NCBI GenBank assembly: GCA_031373225.1 | Contig: JANMMM010000032.1 | Location: 1-27,633 of the forward strand | Source of the DNA: JANOYJ01 sp031373225 | GTDB taxonomy: Bacteria > Pseudomonadota > Alphaproteobacteria > Rhizobiales > Rhizobiaceae | Reading direction: 5' to 3' | DNA length: 27,633 nucleotides | Shown: piece after piece, positions 1-6,212 of the stretch | Numbering within the stretch: position 1 is the first letter of the stretch | Layout: each line of letters starts with the position of its first letter | Program-made: the position numbers and the translations under genes | The notes under the pieces: model-generated | Seen by the model: only the letters and a program-made list of their open reading frames with translations | The model's database searches: none | Told to the model about the DNA's origin: nothing

Positions 1-548
1 CGCATCGCCTGACGCGGCAGATTGTCGAGCGCGTGGCGCATGGCGATCAGGCGGCGGCGCAGCGCGTCGGGCGAGATGAGGTCGCCGTCCTCAGGGTCAG
101 GCCGGAAGACCGGAACTTGTCTTGCGGGAGGGAAGACCGGATCGAAGAGGCCGGGAACGGAAATGCGCGGCCCGTCTTGCGCCATGGCCTGCGCCAAGAC
201 CTGCGGCGCGCTCTGCTCATCCTCAAACCGTTCCGGCGCAAAGCGCTTCAGCGGATCAATCAGGCGGAAGGCGGCGACGCGGTCTGCGTCTCTTTCAAAA
301 GCGGTCACTTTAGGAAAGGCCCGGGAAGCGCCGCCGTCCCTGAGCTTCACCACGATCCCGCGCGCGGCCATGACGATGAGACGGCGCAGGGCGGATTCGG
401 CGGGGCGCAGAAGGGCGAGGATGGCGCGGCAGACATGGCGGGGAAGAACCGCCGTGCCGCCCCGGCCGAACCCCGCCATGGCGAACAGCTCCGTGACGAC
501 CATGACAAGCCGCTCGGCGTTGCGTTCGATGATCCCGTCCCAGTCCAT
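1..548 (-). CDS. Conserved hypothetical protein, partial (3' end beyond window)
   Basis: An uninterrupted frame runs from an ATG at 546-548 leftward to the window edge (182 codons, no stop), starting MDWDGIIERNAERL. An AAGGA Shine-Dalgarno sequence lies about 7 nt upstream. The visible part is mostly helical and rich in Arg, Ala and Leu near the N-terminus (FAMAGFGRGG, RAILALLRPAESALRRLI). A Pro/Asp-rich stretch (SVPGLFDPVFPPARQVPVFRPDPEDGD) follows, with no signal peptide or clear membrane helix. It resembles uncharacterised rhizobial proteins beginning MDWD, but I know no function for them. A REP-like hairpin begins 20 nt upstream of the start. The frame is well supported by codon use; the function is unknown. 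Confidence 0.7.
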   Translation of the reverse strand, partial: MDWDGIIERNAERLVMVVTELFAMAGFGRGGTAVLPRHVCRAILALLRPAESALRRLIVMAARGIVVKLRDGGASRAFPKVTAFERDADRVAAFRLIDPLKRFAPERFEDEQSAPQVLAQAMAQDGPRISVPGLFDPVFPPARQVPVFRPDPEDGDLISPDALRRRLIAMRHALDNLPRQAM

Positions 549-568
549 GCAAGTCCTTCCGGTTCAAA

Positions 569-646
569 GACCGGGGACAGTTTACTTGGCCTGCTCCGTC
601 CGCTGACAATTTGGCAGCAATGGATGAGGCCAAGTAAACTGTCCCC
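569..646. repeat. REPIN-like inverted repeat, copy 1
   Basis: The left arm (569-591) reads GACCGGGGACAGTTTACTTG followed by GCC. The right arm (628-646) is its reverse complement ending in CAAGTAAACTGTCCCC. The loop is about 36 nt. The core GGGGACAGTTTACTT is shared with the copies at 793, 3733, 4895, 19486 and 24951. The stem extension after ACTT is GGCCT, paired to AGGCC on the other arm. Confidence 0.9.
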
Positions 647-792
647 TATCTGACGCGCGATTATCGGGCATGGCTGGGAGTGGGGGATAAGTATTTTTGA
701 AGAAAGTGATAAAGTCTTGAAAAGAGTGAAAAATATCTTTTGTCGGAGGTGGATTTATACCCCAAGTCCGCGCCGGGAAAATGGCCGCGCAA
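647..792. other. Intergenic stretch without recognisable gene
   Basis: This 146-bp spacer between two REP-like elements is more AT-rich than its surroundings (for example AAAGAGTGAAAAATATC near 720-736). No ORF with good codon use, RNA gene or convincing promoter was seen. Together with the repeats at 569-646, 793-835 and 848-927 it fills the 409-bp gap between the first gene and the ferredoxin reductase gene. Confidence 0.5.
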
Positions 793-835
793 GACCGGGG
801 ACAGTTTACCTGGCCTGTTCCGCCCGCTGCCAATT
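793..835. repeat. REPIN-like half element (left arm only), copy 2
   Basis: GACCGGGGACAGTTTACCTG followed by GCCTGTTCC and GCTGCCAATTGGCAG matches the left arm and loop of copy 1 with few changes, but no matching right arm follows. It runs directly into a different palindrome at 848-927, so this copy looks truncated or overwritten. Confidence 0.75.
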
Positions 836-847
836 GGCAGAATTGCG

Positions 848-927
848 GTGACTGTGCGCCCAATTGTTCGCGCCAAAGCTGGGAGTTAAGCCGCGCTGTT
901 GAAGCAATTGGGCGCACTGTCTCCGGA
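848..927. repeat. Second palindromic element, core TGCGCCCAATTG
   Basis: A perfect 13-bp inverted repeat has arms GTGCGCCCAATTG (854-866) and CAATTGGGCGCAC (905-917) with a 38-nt loop. Beyond the arms the similarity continues imperfectly: read on the minus strand, CCGGAGACAGTGCGCC corresponds to GCGGTGACTGTGCGCC on the other arm. The GGAGACAG part echoes the GGGGACAG of the main repeat, so this may be a sister family of the same element type. It appears once here. Confidence 0.65.
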
Positions 928-957
928 ATTCGGGAAGCAGGCGCGCGCGGGAAAAAA

Positions 958-2196
958 TCAGCCCTTCAACAGAGCTTTCAGCGAGACGGCCGGATCGGCG
1001 AGGCTCTCCAGCGCCGGTCTGGCGCCTTTGCCGATCAGCATTTCCGCCAGGCGGATGTCGCGGGCGACGGCATTGCCGACGCCGATGCCGCTGGCGGCGA
1101 CAAGGCGGCCGTCAGTCTTCAAATGGAAGGTGATGAACGCGCCATTGCCGAGATCGCGGCGCACGCTCTGGTCCGCCTCGTCCTGCAGCCCGGCGATCTG
1201 CAAAGACATGTCATGCTGGTCGGACCAGAACCACGGAACGGCGCTCAGCTTCTCACCCTTGCCCAGCATGTTGGCCGCGGCGATGGCGCCATGGTCCTGC
1301 GCGCTGCGCCAGGATTCCAGCCGCACCCGGCGGCCGCCGTAAACGGTGAGCGGAAAAGAGACGCAGTCGCCTGCCGCATAGATGTCGGGGTCGCTGGTCC
1401 GCAGTTCGTCATCGACGGCGATGCCGTTTTCGAGCGTCAGCCCGGCGGCTTCGGCGAGGCCGGTGACGGGGACCGCTCCGATGCCGATGACGGCGAAATC
1501 GCCTTGCACTGAAGTGCCGTCCTTAAGCAATATTTCAACGCCGTCACCGCGCGTCTTCAGCGTGTCAATTGCCGCGCCACAGAGGATGCGGGTTCCCTCG
1601 GCTTCATGGCGGGCTGTGATCACAGCGGCGATTTCCTCGGGCACGCCGCGCGACAGGACGCGGGGCAGGCCTTCGATGACGGTGACGTCCAAGCCGCGCT
1701 TTCTGGCGCTTGCGGCAATCTCAAGTCCGATGAAGCCGCCGCCGATGATGATGGCATGGCCGCCTTTGTCCATGTGATGACGGATGGCGAGGGAGTCGTC
1801 GAAACTGCGCAGATAGAGGAAATTCGGCTGTTCCGCGCCTGGCAGCGGCAAGCGGCGGGGCAGGGCGCCCGTGGCGATCAGCAGCTTGTCATAGGAGACT
1901 GTGCCGCCGTCGGCCAAGGCGACGCGCTTGGCCGCCCGGTCGATGGACGCCGCGCCATTGCCCTTGATGAAAGTCACATTGATCGAGGCAAGCAGCGGCT
2001 CGTCTGTCAGGAACGGCGGCGACTGTTCGTCCGCTTCGGTGATGACGGATTTGGACAGCGGCGGCCGGTCATAGGGCGCGAGCTTCTCGTCTGAGATCAG
2101 CGTGACCGCGCCCTCCCAGCCGTTTTCGCGGAGCGCAACGCAGGCACGCGCGCCTGCCTTGCCGCCGCCAATGATGACCATGCCGCCGTCAATCAT
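958..2196 (-). CDS. mocF: FAD-dependent ferredoxin reductase (MocF-like)
   Basis: This 412-residue pyridine nucleotide-disulfide family flavoprotein is predicted to take electrons from NAD(P)H and reduce the Rieske ferredoxin encoded next to it. An N-terminal FAD-binding loop GGGKAG lies at residues 10-15, with PYDRPPLSK at about 41-49. The second nucleotide-binding loop IIIGGGFIGLE lies at about 149-159, and the FAD-contact motif IYAAGDC is near the middle. Its length fits rubredoxin/ferredoxin reductases of oxygenase systems (about 400 residues). I chose the ATG at 2194-2196, one base after the ferredoxin stop, because a frame extending further upstream overlaps the ferredoxin gene and has non-natural composition. 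It is the last gene of a tight minus-strand trio, translationally linked to the ferredoxin. The symbol is inferred from context and could differ if the oxygenase substrate is not a rhizopine. Confidence 0.85.
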   Translation of the reverse strand: MIDGGMVIIGGGKAGARACVALRENGWEGAVTLISDEKLAPYDRPPLSKSVITEADEQSPPFLTDEPLLASINVTFIKGNGAASIDRAAKRVALADGGTVSYDKLLIATGALPRRLPLPGAEQPNFLYLRSFDDSLAIRHHMDKGGHAIIIGGGFIGLEIAASARKRGLDVTVIEGLPRVLSRGVPEEIAAVITARHEAEGTRILCGAAIDTLKTRGDGVEILLKDGTSVQGDFAVIGIGAVPVTGLAEAAGLTLENGIAVDDELRTSDPDIYAAGDCVSFPLTVYGGRRVRLESWRSAQDHGAIAAANMLGKGEKLSAVPWFWSDQHDMSLQIAGLQDEADQSVRRDLGNGAFITFHLKTDGRLVAASGIGVGNAVARDIRLAEMLIGKGARPALESLADPAVSLKALLKG

Positions 2197-2197
2197 T

Positions 2198-2512
2198 TCA
2201 GGCGATCTGGATGAGGACTTTGCCGCCCTCGACCTTGACCGGATAGGTCTTGATGTTGACGCAGACCGGCGCGCCCTTGGCGGCGCCGGTTGTGTAGTCA
2301 AAGCGGCCATTGTGCTTGGGGCATTCGATGATGTGGTCCATGACGAGGCCGTCCGCGAGATGGACTTTCTCGTGCGTGCACAAGCCGTCGGTGGCGTAAT
2401 ATTTATCCTCCGGGCTGCGGTAGATGGCGAAGGTTTTGCCGCCATGGTCGAAGCGGATCACATCCTCTTCGTCCACCGCTCCCTCGGCGCAGGCTTCTAT
2501 CCAATTGCTCAT
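2198..2512 (-). CDS. mocE: Rieske [2Fe-2S] ferredoxin (MocE-like)
   Basis: This 104-residue soluble Rieske ferredoxin is the electron shuttle between the reductase (958-2196) and the oxygenase (2533-3621). The [2Fe-2S] ligands are visible as C45-T-H47 (LCTHEKVHL) and C64-P-K-H67 (CPKHNGRFD), the two-Cys/two-His pattern of Rieske clusters. Its length is typical of stand-alone Rieske ferredoxins. The start follows GGGAG by 7 nt. It lies 20 nt after the oxygenase stop and 1 nt before the reductase start, so the three genes are surely one transcript. MocE of Rhizobium rhizopine loci has this size and position; other oxygenase systems use similar ferredoxins, so the gene symbol rests on context. 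Confidence 0.9.
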   Translation of the reverse strand: MSNWIEACAEGAVDEEDVIRFDHGGKTFAIYRSPEDKYYATDGLCTHEKVHLADGLVMDHIIECPKHNGRFDYTTGAAKGAPVCVNIKTYPVKVEGGKVLIQIA

Positions 2513-2532
2513 TTGTCTGCTCCCAATTCAAC

Positions 2533-3621
2533 TCATTCAGCGGCGGCGGATATTTCGCCATGCAGGTCCGGGCGGTACGGTTTGGCGGTCGCCGGCAGCG
2601 CGCGCACCAGATAATAATCCTCGCCGCGCAGCTGGCGCTTCCATGCCGGAAAAATTTCTTTGTATCCAGCCCAAATCGACTTGGTAGGCTCCGGCAGATC
2701 ATGTTTCAGCATTTCGTGCAGCCTTGGCAGGGCGTGATAGGGCACCATCGGGAACATGTGATGCTCGACATGGTAATTCATGTTCCAATAAATGAAGCGC
2801 GAAATGGGGTTCATGTAGACAGTGCGCGAATTCATCCTATGGTCCAGCACATCGTCCGCCAGCCCGCCATGCTGCAAGAGCCCGGTCATGACATGGTGCC
2901 ATGCGCCGTAAAGCCGGGGAAGGCCGACAAACATCAGCGGCAGGAACGATCCGGTGACGATGGCGAGCGCGATTGTCGCTGCGTAGATGCCAACCCAGAC
3001 AAGCGCGGCATTCCTGACCCTGTGCTGCTCCATTTCCGGAATGAAGGTCTTTTCCTCCGCAGTCGGGCCATATGCGGCGTTGTAAAACATAGTCTTCCAA
3101 CCGGACCAGCTGTCAAAAATGCCGAAGAAATTGCCTGCGACCCGCACAAGCACGGGCGGGCGCATCACGGCGATTTCCGGGTCGAGGCCGATGATGATCG
3201 TGTTGGTGTGATGGCGCGTGTGGCTCCAGCGCCAGGTCGCCGGATTGCGGACGATCATGAAGCAGGCGACTTGATAGACCCAATCGTTCATCCACTGCGT
3301 CTTGAACGCCGTGCCATGGCCGCATTCGTGCCAGCGCGAGTCGGTGGCCGAGCCGTAGAGGACGCCATAGGCGAGGAAGAAGGGGATGGACCAGAGCGAG
3401 GGCCAGAGCAGCCCGGCGCAGACGGCGAAGCCCAGCATCGAGCCGAGCCAGATGATCGTGTCGCGGATTGCGGGGCTGTCGGAGCGCTTCATCAGCTCCT
3501 TCATCTCCTTGCGCGGCACGTCGGTGTGATACCATTGCGCGGCCGCGAGGCCGGTTTCGACCGCGAGCTTTCCGTCGCGGCCCAACAGGCTGTAATCGCG
3601 CGGCGTCGGTTCCATTTTCAT
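2533..3621 (-). CDS. mocD: Membrane tri-histidine oxygenase / fatty-acid-desaturase-like protein (MocD-like)
   Basis: This 362-residue integral membrane di-iron oxygenase belongs to the desaturase/alkane hydroxylase superfamily. The three histidine boxes that bind iron are intact: HECGH (98-102), HTRHH (134-138) and HVEHH (284-288). Hydrophobic segments lie at about 55-90, 115-125 and 205-235. In Rhizobium leguminosarum, MocD with MocE and MocF is proposed to remove the O-methyl group of the rhizopine 3-O-methyl-scyllo-inosamine. The same gene order here, beside an inositol-type ABC importer, supports a related demethylase role. I chose the ATG at 3619-3621 because AGGAG lies 7 nt upstream; an in-frame ATG at 3666 lacks such a site. 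The gene diverges from the LacI regulator, and candidate operators lie at 3679-3726. Substrate assignment is inference; a lipid-type substrate is the main alternative. Confidence 0.85.
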   Translation of the reverse strand: MKMEPTPRDYSLLGRDGKLAVETGLAAAQWYHTDVPRKEMKELMKRSDSPAIRDTIIWLGSMLGFAVCAGLLWPSLWSIPFFLAYGVLYGSATDSRWHECGHGTAFKTQWMNDWVYQVACFMIVRNPATWRWSHTRHHTNTIIIGLDPEIAVMRPPVLVRVAGNFFGIFDSWSGWKTMFYNAAYGPTAEEKTFIPEMEQHRVRNAALVWVGIYAATIALAIVTGSFLPLMFVGLPRLYGAWHHVMTGLLQHGGLADDVLDHRMNSRTVYMNPISRFIYWNMNYHVEHHMFPMVPYHALPRLHEMLKHDLPEPTKSIWAGYKEIFPAWKRQLRGEDYYLVRALPATAKPYRPDLHGEISAAAE

Positions 3622-3678
3622 GTCGGTCTCCTGGAAGTCAAGCCTTTGGGACGGGTAGTCAGCCACATAGCGCAGGCT

Positions 3679-3698
3679 CTTGCAATACTCAATGCAAG
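3679..3698. promoter_or_regulatory. Inverted repeat in mocD upstream region (candidate operator)
   Basis: CTTGCA-N8-TGCAAG forms a perfect 6-bp-arm inverted repeat 58 bp upstream of the mocD-like start. It sits where a regulator or the promoter core would be expected. No second copy was seen in the window, so the cognate regulator is unknown. Confidence 0.4.
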
Positions 3699-3708
3699 TA
3701 TGCTATAT

Positions 3709-3726
3709 TCTATCAAAATCTATCAG
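3709..3726. promoter_or_regulatory. Tandem TCTATCA half-sites (candidate LacI-family operator, mocD side)
   Basis: TCTATCA (3709-3715) and TCTATCAG (3719-3726) are direct repeats 10 bp apart, one helical turn. The same octamer TCTATCAG and its complement CTGATAGA form the perfect palindrome at 4986-5002 on the other side of the LacI gene. This suggests that one regulator acts on both flanking promoters. Confidence 0.5.
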
Positions 3727-3732
3727 CGCGAG

Positions 3733-3815
3733 AGATCGGGGACAGTTTACTTTTTTGCCACAGGCTTTGCCAAATTCGCTGCGGAGGCTGAAAAAAAGTA
3801 AACTGTCCCCGATCT
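3733..3815. repeat. REPIN-like inverted repeat, copy 3
   Basis: AGATCGGGGACAGTTTACTT begins the left arm and AAGTAAACTGTCCCCGATCT ends the right arm. The inner stem is T-rich on the left (ACTTTTTTG) and A-rich on the right (AAAAAAAGT). It lies 28 bp upstream of the regulator start, probably within its leader, so it could form a strong hairpin in that mRNA. Confidence 0.92.
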
Positions 3816-3843
3816 TGCCAATGCGTCAAAAAGGGGCAGAGAC

Positions 3844-4875
3844 TTGGCCAAGCGACCGACCATCGCAGACCTTGCGCAGAAGTCCGGCGTCTCAGTCGCA
3901 ACGGTGGACCGCGTGCTGAACGGCCGCCACCCGGTGCGCGAGGAAACCTCGCGCCGTGTCTATGAGGCGGCCACCGCGCTGGGGTTCCACGCGACGAGCC
4001 TGATACGGCAGCGGATTCACGGCGACCTGCCGCAAGTCCGGCTGGGCTTTCTGCTGCAGAAGCCGACGCACGAGTTCTACCGCAACTTCGGCGCGGAGGT
4101 GGAGGCGGCGGTGCGCGGCGCGCCGAACATACGCGCGGTTTCGACCCTTGATTTTGTCGAGGACGTGACGCCCGCCAATGTCGTCAAGAAGCTCAGGGAA
4201 ATGGCGCCGCGCGTCCAGGCAATCGCGCTCACCTCGGTGGATCATCCAAATGTGACGGCGGCGGTCGCTGAAATCCGCGAGCGGGGCATTCCGGTCTTCT
4301 CGCTGCTGTCGGATTTCGCCACGGGCGTGCGCACCGGCTATATCGGCGTGGACAACCGCAAGGCCGGCCGCGTCGCCGCCTGGACCATCGCCAAGACCGC
4401 TTCGCACAAGGGCAAAGTCGCGGTGTTTGTCGGCAGCCACCGTTATCTGGGGCATGATCTGCGCGAAATCGGCTTCCGCACTTATTTCCGCGAACATGCG
4501 CCGCAGTTTCAGCTGCTCGACACGCTGGTGAACCTTGAGGAAACGCGCTTCACCTATGAGGCGACGGTAGACCTCATCACGCGGCACAAGGACTTGGCCG
4601 GGTTCTATGTGGCGGGCGGCGGCATGGAGGGGGCGATTGAGGCGCTGCGCGAAATGCGCGTGCAGGACCGTGTCACCGCCGTGTGCAACGAGCTGACCAC
4701 GGATTCGCGCGCGGCGCTGGCGGACCATGTGCTGGCCATGACCATATCAACGCCGCTCAGGAGTCTGGCCGAGCGGCTGGTCGAGATGATGACCAAAAGC
4801 ATCGCCAACAATGGCGCGGAGGCGCCGAGCCAGCAGTTTCTGCCGTTTGATCTGCATATTTCGGAGAATATATGA
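3844..4875 (+). CDS. LacI-family transcriptional regulator
   Basis: This 343-residue regulator has an N-terminal LacI-type helix-turn-helix (TIADLAQKSGVSVATVDRVLNG, residues 6-27, split here only by its length) and a periplasmic-binding-protein-like effector domain (about 60-340). The HTH residues VSVATVDRVLNG are typical of the rhizobial subgroup that senses sugars or cyclitols. The start is a TTG at 3844 preceded by AGGGGCAGAG; no ATG fits the conserved N-terminus MAKRPTIADLA. It is divergent from mocDEF and upstream of the MocC-like gene, with candidate operators on both sides, so it most likely represses both units until an inositol-type ligand binds. Known rhizopine loci use a GntR-type MocR instead. 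Family assignment is certain; the ligand is inferred. Confidence 0.9.
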   Translation: MAKRPTIADLAQKSGVSVATVDRVLNGRHPVREETSRRVYEAATALGFHATSLIRQRIHGDLPQVRLGFLLQKPTHEFYRNFGAEVEAAVRGAPNIRAVSTLDFVEDVTPANVVKKLREMAPRVQAIALTSVDHPNVTAAVAEIRERGIPVFSLLSDFATGVRTGYIGVDNRKAGRVAAWTIAKTASHKGKVAVFVGSHRYLGHDLREIGFRTYFREHAPQFQLLDTLVNLEETRFTYEATVDLITRHKDLAGFYVAGGGMEGAIEALREMRVQDRVTAVCNELTTDSRAALADHVLAMTISTPLRSLAERLVEMMTKSIANNGAEAPSQQFLPFDLHISENI

Positions 4876-4894
4876 GCCGTTCTATGAGCCGTTC
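4871..4894. repeat. 12-bp tandem duplication next to REPIN
   Basis: TATGAGCCGTTC occurs twice in immediate succession (4871-4882 and 4883-4894), spanning the regulator stop codon and abutting the REPIN at 4895. It may be a slippage duplication or a scar of the element's arrival. Confidence 0.7.
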
Positions 4895-4980
4895 AAAAAT
4901 CGGGGACAGTTTACTTTTTTCGCGCTTTCGTGAAAAATTGGCAGCCTCGGTTGCAAAAAAGTAAACTGTCCCCGATTTTT
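4895..4980. repeat. REPIN-like inverted repeat, copy 4
   Basis: AAAAATCGGGGACAGTTTAC followed by TTTTTT pairs with AAAAAAGTAAACTGTCCCCG followed by ATTTTT. The stem is nearly perfect over about 26 bp with a 34-nt loop containing AAATTGGCAGC. Placed 19 bp after the LacI stop, it would also act as a strong transcript-end hairpin. Confidence 0.93.
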
Positions 4981-4985
4981 CAACA

Positions 4986-5002
4986 CTGATAGAGTCTATC
5001 AG
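4986..5002. promoter_or_regulatory. Perfect 17-bp palindrome (candidate LacI-family operator)
   Basis: CTGATAGAGTCTATCAG has 8-bp arms and a single central base. It lies about 157 bp upstream of the MocC-like start and just outside the REPIN. Half-sites of the same sequence occur at 3709-3726. Its symmetry and position between regulator and target operon fit a LacI-family operator. A TTGACA at 5053-5058 could be a -35 box downstream of it, but no clear -10 follows. Confidence 0.6.
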
Positions 5003-5159
5003 AGTCAATCCCATTTTCTTGCATGGATGACAGGAAGAAACGCCCTTCGCCGTTGACACCCCGCCTTGGCTGAGCGTTCACTCAGGATCGCAGCTGACGG
5101 GCTGAAACCGTCTGCGGTGCGTCATGCTGAAAATTGTCTAACAAGATTGGGAGAAAATA

Positions 5160-5996
5160 TTGGCAACTGCTTTGTCATTCGCGCTGAATCACATGACGGC
5201 GCCTAAGCTGGACTGCCGCAAACTTCTCGATCTTGCCGCTTCGCTCAGCTGCGCCGGCGTTGAGCTGCGCAATGATCTTGCCGACAAGAAACTCTCAAGC
5301 GCCGCCTTTTTCGACGGCGAAGCGCCGGAAGTGGTTGGCGAATATGCGCGGTCAAAGGGCCTGCGGCTGCTTGGACTGTCGGAGGCATATGGCTTCAACA
5401 GCTGGAATGACGCCATGCACGCCAAGGTGCAGATGCTCATTGATCAGGCCAAGGCCAGCGGCGCGGAATCGATCAGCCTCATTCCGCGCAACGATGCGCC
5501 GAAATGGAGCGCCAGCGAGCGGATGGCGGCCCTGCGCGGGGCGATAGCCGCCATTTTGCCGATGCTGGACAAGGCGGAGATGGTTGCGCTGATCGAGCCG
5601 CTCGGATTCACGACATCATCGCTGCGCAGCAAGGCGGAGGCCGTTGAGGCTATTGACGCGGAAGGCGGGCTTGGCCGCTTCAAACTGGTGCATGACACAT
5701 TCCACCATCATCTGGCGGGCGGCGGGGCGATTTTCCCGGAGCAAACCGGAATTGTCCACATTTCCGGCGTCGTCGATCCCGCGCTGAAGCCGGAGGACAT
5801 GCAGGACGGGCATCGCATCCTCGTCGATGCACGCGACCGCCTTGGTAACATTGAACAGATCCGTGCGCTGACACAGGCTGGCTATGCTGGCGCGTTTTCA
5901 TATGAGCCGTTCTCGCCGCTGGTGCATGCGCTATCGGACCCGGAAACGTCAATCCGGGCGAGTTTCGACTTCATTACAGGAGAGGTATCCGCCTGA
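5160..5996 (+). CDS. mocC: TIM-barrel sugar isomerase/epimerase family protein (MocC-like)
   Basis: This 278-residue protein belongs to the xylose-isomerase-like TIM-barrel (AP endonuclease 2) superfamily, which includes inosose dehydratase IolE, hydroxypyruvate isomerase and rhizopine protein MocC. Likely metal ligands are E146 (IEPLGF), D179 (LVHDTFHHH), H200 (VHISG) and E249 (SYEPF), spaced as in the superfamily. It starts at a TTG (5160) preceded by GGGAG with a 6-nt gap; the N-terminus ALSFALNHMTAP begins the first strand. It is cytoplasmic, with no signal peptide. It lies downstream of the candidate operator and upstream of the importer genes, so it probably acts on the imported cyclitol or a keto derivative of it. 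The exact reaction cannot be read from sequence. Confidence 0.75.
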   Translation: MATALSFALNHMTAPKLDCRKLLDLAASLSCAGVELRNDLADKKLSSAAFFDGEAPEVVGEYARSKGLRLLGLSEAYGFNSWNDAMHAKVQMLIDQAKASGAESISLIPRNDAPKWSASERMAALRGAIAAILPMLDKAEMVALIEPLGFTTSSLRSKAEAVEAIDAEGGLGRFKLVHDTFHHHLAGGGAIFPEQTGIVHISGVVDPALKPEDMQDGHRILVDARDRLGNIEQIRALTQAGYAGAFSYEPFSPLVHALSDPETSIRASFDFITGEVSA

Positions 5997-6071
5997 TGGC
6001 GTCGGCTGGCGGCTGAATTGAGGGGAATTCGATCAAACTGACATTTTCCCATTGACGCGGCCCGCCAGAAA

Positions 6072-6087
6072 TGGAATGAATATTCCA
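6072..6087. promoter_or_regulatory. GGAA-N6-TTCC inverted repeat (IolR-like site)
   Basis: TGGAATGAATATTCCA has 6-bp arms and lies about 126 bp upstream of the binding-protein start. The GGAA-N6-TTCC layout matches what I recall for the RpiR-family inositol regulator IolR in Sinorhizobium. A second related repeat lies 25 bp downstream. A TTGACG at 6052-6057 could be a nearby -35 box. Confidence 0.5.
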
Positions 6088-6111
6088 AGAAAATTAAATA
6101 AGGCATTTTTG

Positions 6112-6125
6112 TTCCATAAATGGAA
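6112..6125. promoter_or_regulatory. TTCCAT-AA-ATGGAA inverted repeat
   Basis: TTCCATAAATGGAA has perfect 6-bp arms around AA, made of the same TTCC and GGAA words as the site at 6072-6087 in the opposite arrangement. Two such repeats within 54 bp in front of the binding-protein gene suggest an operator region for an inositol-responsive repressor. Confidence 0.45.
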
Positions 6126-6212
6126 TGATCGGCCTGAATGAAATTCCCGCCAAGCGGGATGAACCCGGTTAAATAACAGGCGCTGCCGGGCGCCGTTTCT
6201 GTGGAGGAAAAA

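Noticed and set aside
781..1512. Long plus-strand open frames opposite the ferredoxin reductase gene
   Set aside because: They are antisense shadows of a high-GC gene; the minus-strand frame has FAD and NAD motifs while these show no family features.
2560..3801. 413-codon plus-strand open frame opposite the oxygenase gene
   Set aside because: It mirrors the minus-strand gene carrying three intact histidine boxes, and it runs into the REPIN; it has no recognisable motifs.
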